DNA of 64,000 nucleotides from contig NZ_CP043311.1 of the NCBI RefSeq assembly GCF_008807375.1, positions 724,001 through 788,000 of the forward strand, written 5' to 3'. Every line of letters starts with the position of its first letter. Position 1 is the stretch's first letter. Positions 1 through 11,802 of this stretch are shown here, piece after piece. The translations under genes were made by a program, and so were the position numbers. Under the pieces are notes generated by a model. It did not search any database. It was not told where the DNA came from and saw only the letters and a program-made list of their open reading frames with translations. Source of the DNA: Pseudomonas lalkuanensis. Lineage in GTDB: Bacteria; Pseudomonadota; Gammaproteobacteria; Pseudomonadales; Pseudomonadaceae.

Positions 1-33
1 AGCGAGCACTGGAGCAGGAGCGAGAAGATCACG

Positions 34-51
34 GCGGCGCATCTGCGCCGC
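34..51 (-). other. GC-rich hairpin after eutC
   Basis: A perfect 8-bp stem with a 2-nt loop lies four bases beyond the eutC stop codon. On the minus strand no T-run follows it, so it is not a canonical intrinsic terminator. It could stabilise the 3' end of the eut message or act as a weak terminator. The 33 bases to its left show no recognisable gene. Confidence 0.3.
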
Positions 52-55
52 GGGT

Positions 56-889
56 TCAGTGGTGGTCGGTGGCCAACAGGAAATTACCGGCCAGGGCGCG
101 GTCCGGTTCGCCGGAAAGGCTCGGTACTTCGGCCTCGTCCTTCAGGTTCACCCCGGACAGCTGGCGACGGCAGGCCTCGCGCATCAGGTAGAGCAGGCGA
201 TGGGCGGCCATGCCGTAGCTGAGGCCTTCCAGACGCACGTTGGAAATGCAGTTGCGATAGGCATCGGTGAGGCCCACTTTCGGCGCCCAGGTGAAGTACA
301 GGCCGAGGCTGTCCGGCGAGCTGAGGCCGGGGCGTTCGCCGATCAGGATCACCACCATCTTCGCGCCCAGCAGTTCGCCGATTTCGTCAGCCACCGCCAC
401 GCGCCCCTGTTGCACCAGTACCACCGGCGAGAGCGACCAGCCTTCGGTCGTGGCCTGTTCTTCCATGCGTTCCAGGAAGGGCAGGCTGTGGCGCTGCACG
501 GCCAGGGCGGACAGGCCGTCGGCCACCACCACCGCGAGGTCATAGCCGCCGGGATGGGCGCGGGCGTGCTCCTGCAGTTTTTCCCGCGAGGCCGCATCCA
601 GGCGCCGGCCGAGGTCCGGGCGTTGCAGGTAGGTGTCGCGGTCGGTCGCGGCGCTGTGCAGCAGCAGGGTGTCGCGGCCGCGTTCGGCCAGCGCGGCACC
701 GAGGCCCGCGTGGTCGAACGGCAGGTGTACCGCGTCCCGCGCCTGGGCGTGGGCGTACTGGAAGTTCAATTGCGCGTGGGTGGGCAGGCTGATGCCGGCG
801 CGCCCCAGGGCAATGCGCGCGGGGGTCAGGCGGCGTAGCTCCTCCCAGGGGTTGGCGGTGTGGCCGGAGATGGGGCGTGGAGTTTTCAT
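56..889 (-). CDS. eutC: Ethanolamine ammonia-lyase light chain EutC
   Basis: Small subunit of the adenosylcobalamin-dependent ethanolamine ammonia-lyase, which converts ethanolamine to acetaldehyde and ammonia in the cytoplasm. The 277-residue product opens [20 protein letters not shown] and carries family-typical stretches such as [20 protein letters not shown] and [20 protein letters not shown]. The ATG at 889 is chosen because an AGGAG ribosome site lies just upstream; a second ATG four bases earlier is in another frame, and a longer in-frame start at 973 would overlap eutB. It follows eutB by 16 bases, so the two subunits are co-translated from one message. EutC of enteric bacteria is slightly longer, at its N-terminus. 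Confidence 0.95.
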   Translation of the reverse strand: MKTPRPISGHTANPWEELRRLTPARIALGRAGISLPTHAQLNFQYAHAQARDAVHLPFDHAGLGAALAERGRDTLLLHSAATDRDTYLQRPDLGRRLDAASREKLQEHARAHPGGYDLAVVVADGLSALAVQRHSLPFLERMEEQATTEGWSLSPVVLVQQGRVAVADEIGELLGAKMVVILIGERPGLSSPDSLGLYFTWAPKVGLTDAYRNCISNVRLEGLSYGMAAHRLLYLMREACRRQLSGVNLKDEAEVPSLSGEPDRALAGNFLLATDHH

Positions 890-905
890 ACATCTCTCCT
901 CGGGG

Positions 906-2300
906 TCAGGCCAGTCGCGCGATGGCCTGGCGGAAGGCGGGCGGCAGCTGGTCGCCGAGCATGACCCGGCCATCGCTCTGCACCAGGATGCCCATGCGTT
1001 CCAGCCAGGCCTCGAATTCCGGTGCCGGCTTCAGGCCGAGGCTTTGCCGGGCGTAGAGGGCGTCATGGAAGGAGGTGGTCTGGTAGTTGAGCATCACGTC
1101 GTCGGAGCCAGGAATGCCCATGATGAAGTTGATCCCGGCGACACCCAGCAGGGTCAGCAGGGTGTCCATGTCGTCCTGGTCGGCTTCGGCGTGGTTGGTG
1201 TAGCAGATGTCGCAGCCCATGGGCACGCCCAGCAGCTTGGCGCAGAAGTGATCTTCCAGGCCGGCGCGGATGATCTGCTTGCCGTTGTAGAGGTATTCCG
1301 GGCCGATGAAGCCCACCACCGTGTTCACCAGGAACGGGTTGAAGTGCCGGGCAACCGCGTAGGCGCGGGTCTCGCAGGTCTGCTGGTCGACACCGTGGTG
1401 GGCGTTGGCTGAAAGCGCGCTGCCCTGGCCGGTCTCGAAGTACATCAGGTTGTTGCCGAGGGTGCCGCGCTTTTGCGACAGGCCGGCTTCGTAGCCTTCC
1501 TGGAGAATCTTCAGGCTGATGCCGAAGCTGGCGTTGGCCGCCTCGGTGCCGGCGATGGACTGGAACACCAGGTCCAGCGGTACGCCGCGCTCGATGGCGG
1601 CGATGGAGGTGGTGACGTGGGTAAGCACGCAGGCCTGGGTGGGAATCTCGTAGCGCTGGATGATCGCGTCGAGCATTTCCAGCATCGCGCAGATGGAGGA
1701 AATGCTGTCGGTGGCCGGATTGATGCCGAGCATGGCATCGCCGTTGCCATAGAGCAGGCCGTCGAGAATGCTCGCGGCGATGCCGGCAGGTTCGTCGGTC
1801 GGGTGGTTGGGTTGCAGGCGGGTCGAGAGTCGGCCGCGCAGGCCCATGGTGTTGCGGAAGCGGGTGATGACGCGGATTTTCTGCGCCACCAGTACCAGGT
1901 CCTGCACGCGCATGATCTTCGACACGGCAGCGGCCATCTCTGGCGTCAGGCCCTTGGCCAGGGCGCGCAGGCTGGCTTCGTCGGCATGCTCGCTGAGCAG
2001 CCAGTCGCGGAAGCCGCCGACGGTGAGGTGGCTGACCGGATCGAAGGCGGCGCGGTCGTGGCTGTCGATGATCAGCCGCGTGACTTCGTCTTCCTCGTAG
2101 GGAATCAGCGCCTCGTCGAGGAAGTGCTTCAGGGGAATGTCGGCCAGGGCCATCTGCGCGGCGACTCGCTCGCCGTCGCTGGCGGCGGCGACACCGGCCA
2201 GGTAGTCACCGGAGCGCGCCGGGCTGGCCTTGGCCATGACTTCCTTGAGGCTGTCGAAGCGCCAGGTTTCACCGCCGACGCTATGGGAAAAACTGCTCAC
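906..2300 (-). CDS. eutB: Ethanolamine ammonia-lyase heavy chain EutB
   Basis: Catalytic large subunit of ethanolamine ammonia-lyase; it forms the TIM-barrel that binds ethanolamine and presents the adenosylcobalamin cofactor held with EutC. The product is 464 residues, close to the usual length of about 453-465. Recognisable family blocks include [40 protein letters not shown] and [20 protein letters not shown]. The start is GTG at 2300, supported by an AGGAGAG site nine bases upstream. It lies between the permease gene and eutC in the same direction, so uptake and cleavage are probably in one operon. No reactivating factor EutA is encoded in the window. Confidence 0.97.
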   Translation of the reverse strand: MSSFSHSVGGETWRFDSLKEVMAKASPARSGDYLAGVAAASDGERVAAQMALADIPLKHFLDEALIPYEEDEVTRLIIDSHDRAAFDPVSHLTVGGFRDWLLSEHADEASLRALAKGLTPEMAAAVSKIMRVQDLVLVAQKIRVITRFRNTMGLRGRLSTRLQPNHPTDEPAGIAASILDGLLYGNGDAMLGINPATDSISSICAMLEMLDAIIQRYEIPTQACVLTHVTTSIAAIERGVPLDLVFQSIAGTEAANASFGISLKILQEGYEAGLSQKRGTLGNNLMYFETGQGSALSANAHHGVDQQTCETRAYAVARHFNPFLVNTVVGFIGPEYLYNGKQIIRAGLEDHFCAKLLGVPMGCDICYTNHAEADQDDMDTLLTLLGVAGINFIMGIPGSDDVMLNYQTTSFHDALYARQSLGLKPAPEFEAWLERMGILVQSDGRVMLGDQLPPAFRQAIARLA

Positions 2301-2320
2301 TCGAAGCTCTCCTTGGTGAG

Positions 2321-2348
2321 GCGCCCCAGCCTTCCTGCACTGGGGCGC
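2321..2348 (-). other. Intergenic hairpin between permease and eutB
   Basis: A perfect 9-bp inverted repeat, GCGCCCCAG and CTGGGGCGC, with a 10-base loop fills most of the 55-base gap between the permease stop and the eutB start. No T-run follows on the minus strand, so complete termination is unlikely. It may adjust the permease to lyase ratio by mRNA processing or partial termination. This role is inference. Confidence 0.4.
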
Positions 2349-2355
2349 GGGAGGG

Positions 2356-3723
2356 TCAGGCGCGGTTCAGCAGGGCATCCGCCGGAGCATCGGCGCGATG
2401 GTGGGCGGTGAACTGGAAGTAGATATACCCCGCCGCCATGAAGCCAAGGAAGATGAATCCGATCAAGGTGTTGAACCAGGCCATCGCCAGCAGGCAGACC
2501 ACGGCCAGCACCAGGGCGATGGCGGGAACCACCGGATAGCCCGGCGCGCGGAAGGTGCGTTCCAGGTTCGGTTCGCTGGCGCGCAGCTTGAACAGGCTGA
2601 GCATGCTGATGATGTACATCACGATGGCGCCGAACACGCTCATGGTGATCATCGCGGCGGTCAGGGTCATGCCCTGCAGGTTCACCAGGCCGTCGCTGTA
2701 GATGGCGGCGATACCCACCACGCCGCCGGCGATGATGGCGCGATGCGGGGTCTGGAAGCGCGACAGCTTGGCCAGGCCACGGGGCAGGTAGCCGGCGCGG
2801 GCCAGGGCGAAGAACTGGCGCGAGTAGCCGAGGATGATGCCGTGGAAGCTGGCCACCAGGCCGAACAGGCCGATCCACACCAGCATGTGCATCCAGGTGG
2901 AGTCATTGCCGACCACGGCTTTCATCGCTTGCGGCAGCGGGTCGTTGATGTTCGAAAGCGCGCGCCAGTCGCCGACGCCGCCGGCCATGATCATCACGCC
3001 GATGGCCAGGAACACCAGGGTCAGGATGCCGGCGATGTAGGCACGCGGGATGGTGCGTTTCGGGTCCTTGGCTTCTTCGGCCGCCATGGCCGCGCCCTCG
3101 ATGGCGAGGAAGAACCAGATGGCGAAGGGGATGGCGGCGAAGATGCCGGAGATGGCCGCGCCGCTGAATTCATTGGAGCCGGCCCAGCCGTTGAGGACGA
3201 AGTTGGAGAAGCTGAAGCCCGGCGCTACCACGCCCATGAACACCAGCAGCTCGGCCACGGCCAGCACGGTGACCACCAGCTCGAAGGTGGCGGCGATGCT
3301 GACGCCGAGGATGTTCAGGGTCATGAACACGATATAGGCGCCTACCGCTGCGTGCTTCGGGTCCAGCTCCGGGTACTGCACGTTGAGGTAGGCGCCGATG
3401 GCCATGGCGATGGCCGGTGGGGCGAAGACGAACTCGATCAGGGTGGCGATGCCGGCGATCAGCCCGCCCTTCTCGCCGAAGGCGCGGCGGCTGTAGGCGA
3501 AGGGGCCGCCCGCGTGGGGAATGGCGGTGGTCAGTTCGGTGAAGCTGAAGATGAAACAGGTATACATGGTGGCGACCAGCAGGGCGGTAACCAGGAAGCC
3601 GAGGGTGCCGGCCGTGCCCCAGCCGTAGCTCCAGCCGAAGTATTCACCGGAGATCACCAGGCCGACTGCGATGCCCCAGAGGTGCAGGGTGCCGAGCGTT
3701 GGTTTTAGTTGTGTTGTGCTCAT
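2356..3723 (-). CDS. eat: Ethanolamine permease (APC family)
   Basis: Inner-membrane amino acid/polyamine/organocation permease expected to import ethanolamine. The 455-residue product begins MSTTQLKPTLGTLHLWGIAV and keeps the features of the Eat subfamily: glycine-rich GLVISGEYFGWSYGWGTAGT in the first membrane segment, GPFAYSRRAFGEKGG, and FFLAIEGAAMAAEEAKDPKR in the segment 6 region. About twelve hydrophobic segments are visible. The ATG at 3723 follows a GCGAGGAGT ribosome site; the open frame extends upstream but that part is basic and not permease-like. Position immediately before eutB supports the substrate. A 9-bp inverted repeat in its upstream region is a candidate operator. Confidence 0.92.
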   Translation of the reverse strand: MSTTQLKPTLGTLHLWGIAVGLVISGEYFGWSYGWGTAGTLGFLVTALLVATMYTCFIFSFTELTTAIPHAGGPFAYSRRAFGEKGGLIAGIATLIEFVFAPPAIAMAIGAYLNVQYPELDPKHAAVGAYIVFMTLNILGVSIAATFELVVTVLAVAELLVFMGVVAPGFSFSNFVLNGWAGSNEFSGAAISGIFAAIPFAIWFFLAIEGAAMAAEEAKDPKRTIPRAYIAGILTLVFLAIGVMIMAGGVGDWRALSNINDPLPQAMKAVVGNDSTWMHMLVWIGLFGLVASFHGIILGYSRQFFALARAGYLPRGLAKLSRFQTPHRAIIAGGVVGIAAIYSDGLVNLQGMTLTAAMITMSVFGAIVMYIISMLSLFKLRASEPNLERTFRAPGYPVVPAIALVLAVVCLLAMAWFNTLIGFIFLGFMAAGYIYFQFTAHHRADAPADALLNRA

Positions 3724-3795
3724 CGGGACTCCTCGCCCCAGAGGGCGTCGTTGGTGGATGACCAGGCTCGATCTTATCCAGCGACCCTCCGCAGG

Positions 3796-3836
3796 ACTTG
3801 ACCGTGGAACGCCATGTGCGGCCTGTGCGGTCAAGT
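3796..3836. promoter_or_regulatory. Inverted repeat upstream of permease operon
   Basis: Nine-base arms ACTTGACCG (3796-3804) and CGGTCAAGT (3828-3836) face each other about three helical turns apart, 73 bases or more upstream of the permease ATG. The TGACC core also appears in one of the palindromes in front of exaC, so one regulator could bind both places. A poor GG-N10-GC element at 3766-3779 on the minus strand might be a degenerate sigma-54 promoter; I see no convincing sigma-70 promoter. The adjacent AraC protein is the alternative ligand. Confidence 0.4.
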
Positions 3837-4021
3837 TGTGTCGCTTTGTTACCCATCGCCCCACGAGCCCTGCTCCGGCGTGGGGCAGAGGCCGGAGAAA
3901 TGCACGGATTTGGCCCGTAAATGGCCCTCGCGCGCGGGCTGCGGCCAATGCCTGGAAGGCGCGGCGTGAGGGCATGGGTTTTGCTTGGACGTGTGATCAA
4001 AAAAAGACTTGGTAGTCCGTG

Positions 4022-5074
4022 ATGAGCCAGCCCCTGTTTTCCAGTGCCAGCCTGCAGGCGAACATGGCCAGCAACGTCGGTGTGCTGTCGGCTGCCGCCA
4101 GCGGTCTCGACCGTTTCATCACGGATCAGGGCGGCGACCTTGACCGCATCTTCGGCCGCGCCGGCATCGACCCGGAGCAGCTGCTGCACCCGACCCTGAG
4201 CCTGGCATTGCCCAACTATTGCCAGGTGCTGGAAGAGGCCGCGCGGCAGTCGGGCTGCGACAACTTCGGCTTGCGCTATGGCCAGCAGTTCCAGCCCCGC
4301 GCGCTGGGGCTGCTGGGCTATGTCGGGCTCAGCTCGGCGACCCTGGAGGAGGCGCTGAAGAACTTCGCCGCGGCCTTTCCCTATCACCAGCACAGCACCC
4401 TGATCCGCCTGGTGGATTGCGGCGAGTGCTTCCGCTTCGACTACCAGGTTCGTCACGGCGCGATCCTCGATCGCCGCCAGGACGCCGAGCTCACCATGGG
4501 CATGGCGCTCAACCTGATCCGCCATGTGCTGGGCCGCGACTGGTCCCCGCGCGCGGTGGCCTTCGAGCATGACCGCCCGGAGGGCTGGCAGGAGCACAGC
4601 CAGGTCTTCGGTGCGCCGGTGCAGTTCGGCCGGCCGTGCAATTTCCTGCTGGTGCCCAAGGGCGATGTGCAGGGCAAGCCGATGCCCGAGGCCGATCCCA
4701 ATCTGCTGTTCCTGTTCCAGGACGTGATCCGTCGCCTGGGCGAGCAGGGCTGCGGGCCGAGCCTGCTGGAAGAGGCGGGCACGCAGATTCGTCTGGCCCT
4801 GAGCCTCGGCGAACCCAGCCTGGAACAGATCGCCGAGCGCCTGGAGATGACCCCGGCGGGCCTGCAGCGCCGCCTGCGCGAAGAGAACCTCAGCTTCAGC
4901 CAGCTGGTGGAGCAGACCCGTCGCGACTTGGCGCTGCACTACCTGCGCCAACGGCAGCGGCCCATCTCCGAACTGGCGCCCTTGCTCGGCTACTCCGAAA
5001 CCAGCGCGTTCTCCCGCGCCTTCCGCCGCTGGTTCGGCGTGAGCCCGAGGCAGTGGCGGGGGGATGAGCGCTGA
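4022..5074 (+). CDS. AraC-family transcriptional regulator
   Basis: DNA-binding regulator of 350 residues, with a large N-terminal ligand-sensing region of the AraC 'arabinose-binding-like' type (roughly residues 25-210) and a C-terminal double helix-turn-helix (roughly 245-345). The second helix-turn-helix reads ISELAPLLGYSETSAFSRAF followed by RRWFGVSPRQWR, the standard AraC signature. A GTG directly before the ATG is also in frame. It is divergent from the permease-eutBC genes, so control of ethanolamine uptake and cleavage is the natural guess, but its N-terminus resembles OruR/ArgR2-type proteins and I cannot name the ligand. In P. aeruginosa, as I recall, permease and dehydrogenase genes are neighbours, so this gene looks like an addition. 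Confidence 0.85.
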   Translation: MSQPLFSSASLQANMASNVGVLSAAASGLDRFITDQGGDLDRIFGRAGIDPEQLLHPTLSLALPNYCQVLEEAARQSGCDNFGLRYGQQFQPRALGLLGYVGLSSATLEEALKNFAAAFPYHQHSTLIRLVDCGECFRFDYQVRHGAILDRRQDAELTMGMALNLIRHVLGRDWSPRAVAFEHDRPEGWQEHSQVFGAPVQFGRPCNFLLVPKGDVQGKPMPEADPNLLFLFQDVIRRLGEQGCGPSLLEEAGTQIRLALSLGEPSLEQIAERLEMTPAGLQRRLREENLSFSQLVEQTRRDLALHYLRQRQRPISELAPLLGYSETSAFSRAFRRWFGVSPRQWRGDER

Positions 5075-5104
5075 GGTCGAGTCACGCCAGATAGGTGTTT
5101 ATTC

Positions 5105-5200
5105 GTGGGGGCGAATTTATTCGCGATGGGATGCGCAGCATCTCCCCGCAACCCCTATGGCCGAACCTGCGGTCCGGTTAGCGATTGAAATCGCCCCCAC
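5105..5200. repeat. REP-type palindromic pair
   Basis: The unit GTGGGGGCGAATTTATTCGC and an inverted partner ending AATCGCCCCCAC enclose about 50 bases. The same core (GGGNGCGAATNNATTCGC) occurs at five other intergenic places in this window, always outside genes, as is typical of Pseudomonas REP/REPIN elements. Confidence 0.75.
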
Positions 5201-5214
5201 AGGAAGAGCCGAAT

Positions 5215-5252
5215 CGTAGGTTGGGCTTCGCTGCGCTCTGCCACAACCTACG
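5215..5252. repeat. Second palindromic repeat family
   Basis: Arms CGTAGGTTG (5215-5223) and CAACCTACG (5244-5252) enclose a GC-rich centre. The sequence differs from the REP unit just upstream and resembles another dispersed palindrome I associate with Pseudomonas genomes. It is the only copy in the window. Confidence 0.45.
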
Positions 5253-5280
5253 GGAAGAATTGGGTGCTACAGGAATAAGA

Positions 5281-5306
5281 AAACGCGGCCGAGGCCGCGT
5301 TTTTTT
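5281..5306. terminator. Bidirectional intrinsic terminator
   Basis: A ten-base-pair stem AAACGCGGCC/GGCCGCGTTT is followed by a run of T on the plus strand and flanked by A-rich sequence, so it also gives T-rich sequence on the minus strand. It separates the converging AraC gene and aldehyde dehydrogenase gene. Confidence 0.85.
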
Positions 5307-5322
5307 ATTCAGGTGCCGGGGA

Positions 5323-6843
<1,521 letters not shown>

Positions 6844-6903
6844 GGTGTTTCTCCTGTCTCTTGTTGTAGTTGCAAAGACGCGGTTGGCGTTTGTTCCTAC
6901 TGG

Positions 6904-6919
6904 AGCAAGGGCTGGGCCA
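6904..6919 (-). promoter_or_regulatory. Sigma-54 promoter of exaC
   Basis: On the minus strand the element reads TGGCCCAGCCCTTGCT, with the invariant GG and GC exactly ten bases apart and the usual TTGCT at -12. Transcription would start near 6893, giving a leader of about 50 bases before the exaC ATG. The surrounding gene-free stretch, 6844-7160, also holds two palindromes nearer to eatR and otherwise shows nothing gene-like. Confidence 0.85.
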
Positions 6920-7008
6920 GAGTGCCGGAAGTGCCGTTCCAGAGCGGTTTTGTGGCTGGCATGTACCTGTGCTTGGGAGTGGATGTGGCAGGCCCGGTAC
7001 AACTGAGG

Positions 7009-7054
7009 GTGACACTTTGTCACGCATCTGGCACAGCGGGTGACCAGTGGGTCA
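7009..7054. promoter_or_regulatory. Two palindromic candidate activator sites
   Basis: Site 1 is the perfect palindrome GTGACACTTTGTCAC (7009-7023). Site 2 is TGACCAGTGGGTCA (7041-7054). Both have the form TGACN-(3-4)-NGTCA and their centres are about 31.5 bases, or three helical turns, apart. They lie about 90-140 bases upstream of the exaC -24 element, where sigma-54 enhancer sites usually are, and close to eatR, so they may also serve autoregulation. Binding by EatR is inferred. Confidence 0.55.
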
Positions 7055-7160
7055 GGCAACCATTGCAAAGGCATCAGCGCTGGAGGATGCTGCGTCGATG
7101 CGGGTGCCGTTCCACGGCCAGGGCTGCCTCCCGGGAAGCCCGCACTGGAGAAGAACAACA

Positions 7161-9062
<1,902 letters not shown>

Positions 9063-9083
9063 GACATCGCGAAACCGTTGTAA

Positions 9084-9176
9084 GGGCGAATTCATTCGCC
9101 CACCGGACCGCAGGGCCGGCCTTCGGGATTGCAGGGGGATGCTGTGCATCCCTTCGCGAATGAAATCGCCCCCACT
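9084..9176. repeat. REP-type palindromic pair
   Basis: A short palindrome GGGCGAATTCATTCGCCC (9084-9101) is paired with an inverted partner ending GAAATCGCCCCCAC about 55 bases further on. It lies between eatR and the converging phnX and marks the left end of the aminoethylphosphonate module. Confidence 0.7.
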
Positions 9177-9200
9177 GGTTTGCCGCTACATCCGGCGCAA

Positions 9201-9235
9201 AAAAGCCCGGCCCTCATTCGAGGGACCGGGCTTTT
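9201..9235. terminator. Bidirectional intrinsic terminator
   Basis: The stem AAAAGCCCGG/CCGGGCTTTT, extended by CCCT/AGGG across one mismatch, has T-rich sequence on both sides. It separates the converging eatR and phnX genes. Confidence 0.85.
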
Positions 9236-9298
9236 CGTTTTCAGGTGCGGGCATCCTTGCCCGCCGGGGGAGGGGCCGACGGCAGACCCCGGTTCCAA

Positions 9299-10126
9299 TC
9301 AGGCGCCTTGCGGGGTTTCGCCGCGGGCCAGGCGTTTGTTGATGTCGTCGATCACCGCCGGCAGGTCGGCGATGGTGTCGATCAGGTAGTGCGGGCGCGA
9401 ACCCTCGAACATCTGGCCGATGCGCGCGCGCTCCTGGTCCAGCTTGTCCTTCGGCAGCGCCTTGAACTGTTCGTACGTCAGGCCCAGGGCGTTGCCCGAG
9501 CAGGTCAGGGCAACGGTCCACATGCCTGCGCTACGGCCTTCGAGGATGCCGGGCCAGGTGTCGTCCACCTTCACGCAGGCGGCGACGTCGTCGATGCCGA
9601 GGGCGATCACGTTGGCCAGGGCCTGGGCCGGGTGCGGACGCCCATTGGGCACTTCGTCGGTGGCCACCACGTGGTCCGGCGTGTAGCCGTTCTCGCGGGC
9701 CAGTTCCACCACCTTGGCCATCACCACCGCCGGGTAGCCGGAGCAGGTGCCGATCTTCAGGCCCTTGCTACGCAGGGTGGCGATGGCGTCGAGGGCGCCG
9801 GGGATCAGCGCCGAGTGCAGGCCGATCTTCTCGATCTGCAGCGGCATGAAGCGTTCGTAGATGGCGGTGACGTCATCGTCCGTCGGCAGGCGGTCGAAGG
9901 CGGCGCGGTAGCGTTCGCCGATGGCCGGCACGTCGCAGAGGGTGCGGATGTGATCCCATTTGCCCATGCCCATCGGGCCGCGGGCTTCTTCCAGGGAGAC
10001 GGCGACGCCGAACTCGGCGAAGGCCTCGACGAAGATCTGGGTCGGCGCGAAGGAACCGAAATCGACGACGGTACCGGCCCAGTCGAGGATCGCGGCTTTG
10101 AGTTGAGTGGGTTGCTTGTAGTGCAT
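9299..10126 (-). CDS. phnX: Phosphonoacetaldehyde hydrolase PhnX
   Basis: HAD-superfamily enzyme that splits phosphonoacetaldehyde into acetaldehyde and phosphate, the second step of 2-aminoethylphosphonate breakdown. The 275-residue product has nucleophile D15 in [15 protein letters not shown], Schiff-base lysine K56 in [11 protein letters not shown], and [20 protein letters not shown] near the C-terminal metal site. The ATG at 10126 is preferred to an upstream TTG at 10159 because a GGAG site lies at suitable distance and the extra residues do not look like the family. It follows the transporter gene by 39 bases. Its product acetaldehyde could be oxidised by ExaC, encoded 2.5 kb away. Confidence 0.95.
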   Translation of the reverse strand: MHYKQPTQLKAAILDWAGTVVDFGSFAPTQIFVEAFAEFGVAVSLEEARGPMGMGKWDHIRTLCDVPAIGERYRAAFDRLPTDDDVTAIYERFMPLQIEKIGLHSALIPGALDAIATLRSKGLKIGTCSGYPAVVMAKVVELARENGYTPDHVVATDEVPNGRPHPAQALANVIALGIDDVAACVKVDDTWPGILEGRSAGMWTVALTCSGNALGLTYEQFKALPKDKLDQERARIGQMFEGSRPHYLIDTIADLPAVIDDINKRLARGETPQGA

Positions 10127-10165
10127 GGTGAGGACTCCAGCGGATTGCAGGTTGGCCAAGGGAAT

Positions 10166-11494
10166 TCAGGTTCTGGCCCCGGCGATGGCCGGTTGACCGT
10201 TGGCCGGGAGGTTTTCCGGCGTTTTCAGGGTTTGCGGGCGGCTGTTCCAGAAGGGCACCAGCATCAGGCTGGCCAGCAGCGCCGCGGCGGTGAACACCAG
10301 GAAGACGGTGGTGGTGTCGAAGTAGCCCGGCAGCAGGCCGCCGAGGATGGCGCCTACCGAGCCGCAGCCGTTGACGAAGCCCGCGGCGGTGCCGGCGGCT
10401 TCCTGGGTGCCGAAGTCGATGGCGGCGGAGCTGCTGATCATCGAATCCGGTCCGTAGAGGGTCATGCCCATCATGAACAGCAGGCCGACCACCAGGTACA
10501 GGCTGCCGCTCTGCATGGCCGGGACGAACAGCGCCAGGCACACGGTGAGGGCGATCAGGCTGAATACGCAGGCTGGCATGCGGCGGGCGCCGAAGAGCTT
10601 GTCCGAGGCGATGCCGATCAGGATCGGGCCCACCAGGCCGGCCAGCTCGAAGGCGGTGGGGACGATGGCCGAGGCGACCTTGCCGATGGCCGGCATGCGC
10701 TCGTAGACGATCACCGGGCCCCACAGGAGGATGGCGTAGCGGGCGGGCTTGAGCAGGAAGTAGGCCAGGCCCAGGACCAGCACGGTGCGGTTCCTGATCA
10801 CCTTGCGCAGGGCATTCCAGTGGCTTTCACGCGGACCGCTGCTGGTGGCTTCCACTTCAACCGGGGCGTGGCCCACGTCTTCCGGCGTGTTGCGCTGCAG
10901 GAAGAAGAACAGCACGGCGACGGCCCCAACCACCAGGGCGGAGGAGATGAACGCCATGCGCCAGTCGTGGAATACGTCATAGGCCCACCAGCCGGCGAAG
11001 GGCGTGGCCACCAGGCCGCCGAAGGCGTAGCAGGTACTCCAGTAGCCCAGCACGCGGCCGCGTTCGCGGGTGGCGAAGAAGCTGCCGATGTTCTTGCACA
11101 GCCCCGACCAGCCGGTGGATTGGGCCAGGCCCTGGACCACCATGCAGGTGGCGAAGATCGGCAAGGTGGCGAAGGTGCCCATTGCGACCGCTGCCAGGGC
11201 GGAGATCACCAGGCCGCCAAGCACTACGACTCGTGGGCCGAAGCGGTCGGCGAAGATGCCCCAGGTGAACTGGCCCACCGCGTAGGCAGTGAGGTAGAGG
11301 GCGTCGAGGTTGGCCATCGCGGCCTTGTCGAGTTCGAAGCTCGGGTCCTCGCCGATGCCGAGCTTGGCGACGGAGAAGGCTTTGCGGGTGAAGTAGAAGG
11401 CGGCGTAAGCCAGCCAGGTGATGAGGAAGATCTGGACGCGCCAGCGCTGGAGGGACTTCCAGCCGCTGTGCAAGGCACCTGCGTTGTTGTTCAT
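10166..11494 (-). CDS. OPA-family MFS transporter, probable 2-aminoethylphosphonate importer
   Basis: Inner-membrane transporter of 442 residues with about twelve membrane segments. The N-terminus has YFTRKAFSVAK, and the loop between segments 2 and 3 reads GIFADRFGPRVV; both are features of the organophosphate:phosphate antiporter branch (GlpT, UhpT, PgtP). Lying between phnW and phnX on the same strand, it most likely imports 2-aminoethylphosphonate; an MFS importer of this compound (AepP) has been described in other bacteria, but I cannot tell if this is its orthologue. The ATG at 11494 has a GGGG stretch upstream. A structured element lies in the 308-base gap before it. Confidence 0.8.
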   Translation of the reverse strand: MNNNAGALHSGWKSLQRWRVQIFLITWLAYAAFYFTRKAFSVAKLGIGEDPSFELDKAAMANLDALYLTAYAVGQFTWGIFADRFGPRVVVLGGLVISALAAVAMGTFATLPIFATCMVVQGLAQSTGWSGLCKNIGSFFATRERGRVLGYWSTCYAFGGLVATPFAGWWAYDVFHDWRMAFISSALVVGAVAVLFFFLQRNTPEDVGHAPVEVEATSSGPRESHWNALRKVIRNRTVLVLGLAYFLLKPARYAILLWGPVIVYERMPAIGKVASAIVPTAFELAGLVGPILIGIASDKLFGARRMPACVFSLIALTVCLALFVPAMQSGSLYLVVGLLFMMGMTLYGPDSMISSSAAIDFGTQEAAGTAAGFVNGCGSVGAILGGLLPGYFDTTTVFLVFTAAALLASLMLVPFWNSRPQTLKTPENLPANGQPAIAGART

Positions 11495-11695
11495 GGATTT
11501 CTGACCCCGTGTGGGTATGCCGGACAGTGCAAATAGGGAGGTTGTTGTTGTTTTGCTGCTGGGCTGTCTAAACGCACGGCCTTGGTCAGATGGCAGCGGT
11601 CGTGGCGTCAGGCGGATGGATGAGGTTCTGCGCTACGGAAGCTCCCTGCCCGGCGTTTCCGAGCGGTCGGTTTACTACGGATATGTTTCAGAAAA

Positions 11696-11757
11696 AGGTC
11701 ACCGCACCCCGGCCCCGCTACCCGCAGCGGGAACCGTCTCAGGACGGTGGGTGACCT
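11696..11757 (-). promoter_or_regulatory. Candidate three-way-junction RNA before the transporter gene
   Basis: On the minus strand an outer 8-bp stem AGGTCACC/GGTGACCT (11750-11757 with 11696-11703) encloses two perfect 6-bp hairpins: ACCGTC/GACGGT with loop CTGA (11733-11748), and CCCGCT/AGCGGG with a six-base loop (11714-11731). TTTTT follows the outer stem at once. It starts 46 bases after the phnW stop. It could be a branched terminator for phnW or a regulatory leader for the transporter; it matches no riboswitch consensus I can recall. The rest of the 11495-11802 gap shows no gene and no clear promoter. Confidence 0.5.
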
Positions 11758-11802
11758 GGAATGGGCCAGCCCTTCGACGTGGGTAGCCGTTTCAATCGCG
11801 GG

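Noticed and set aside
59..838. Open frame opposite eutC (about 260 codons, plus strand)
   Set aside because: Mirror of a clearly assigned gene, with Gly/Val/His/Gln-rich composition and no ribosome site.
3766..3780. GG-N10-GC element before the permease as a sigma-54 promoter
   Set aside because: The dinucleotides have the right spacing but the -12 half reads TCGAGC and the -24 half TGGATAA, too far from consensus to list as a promoter.
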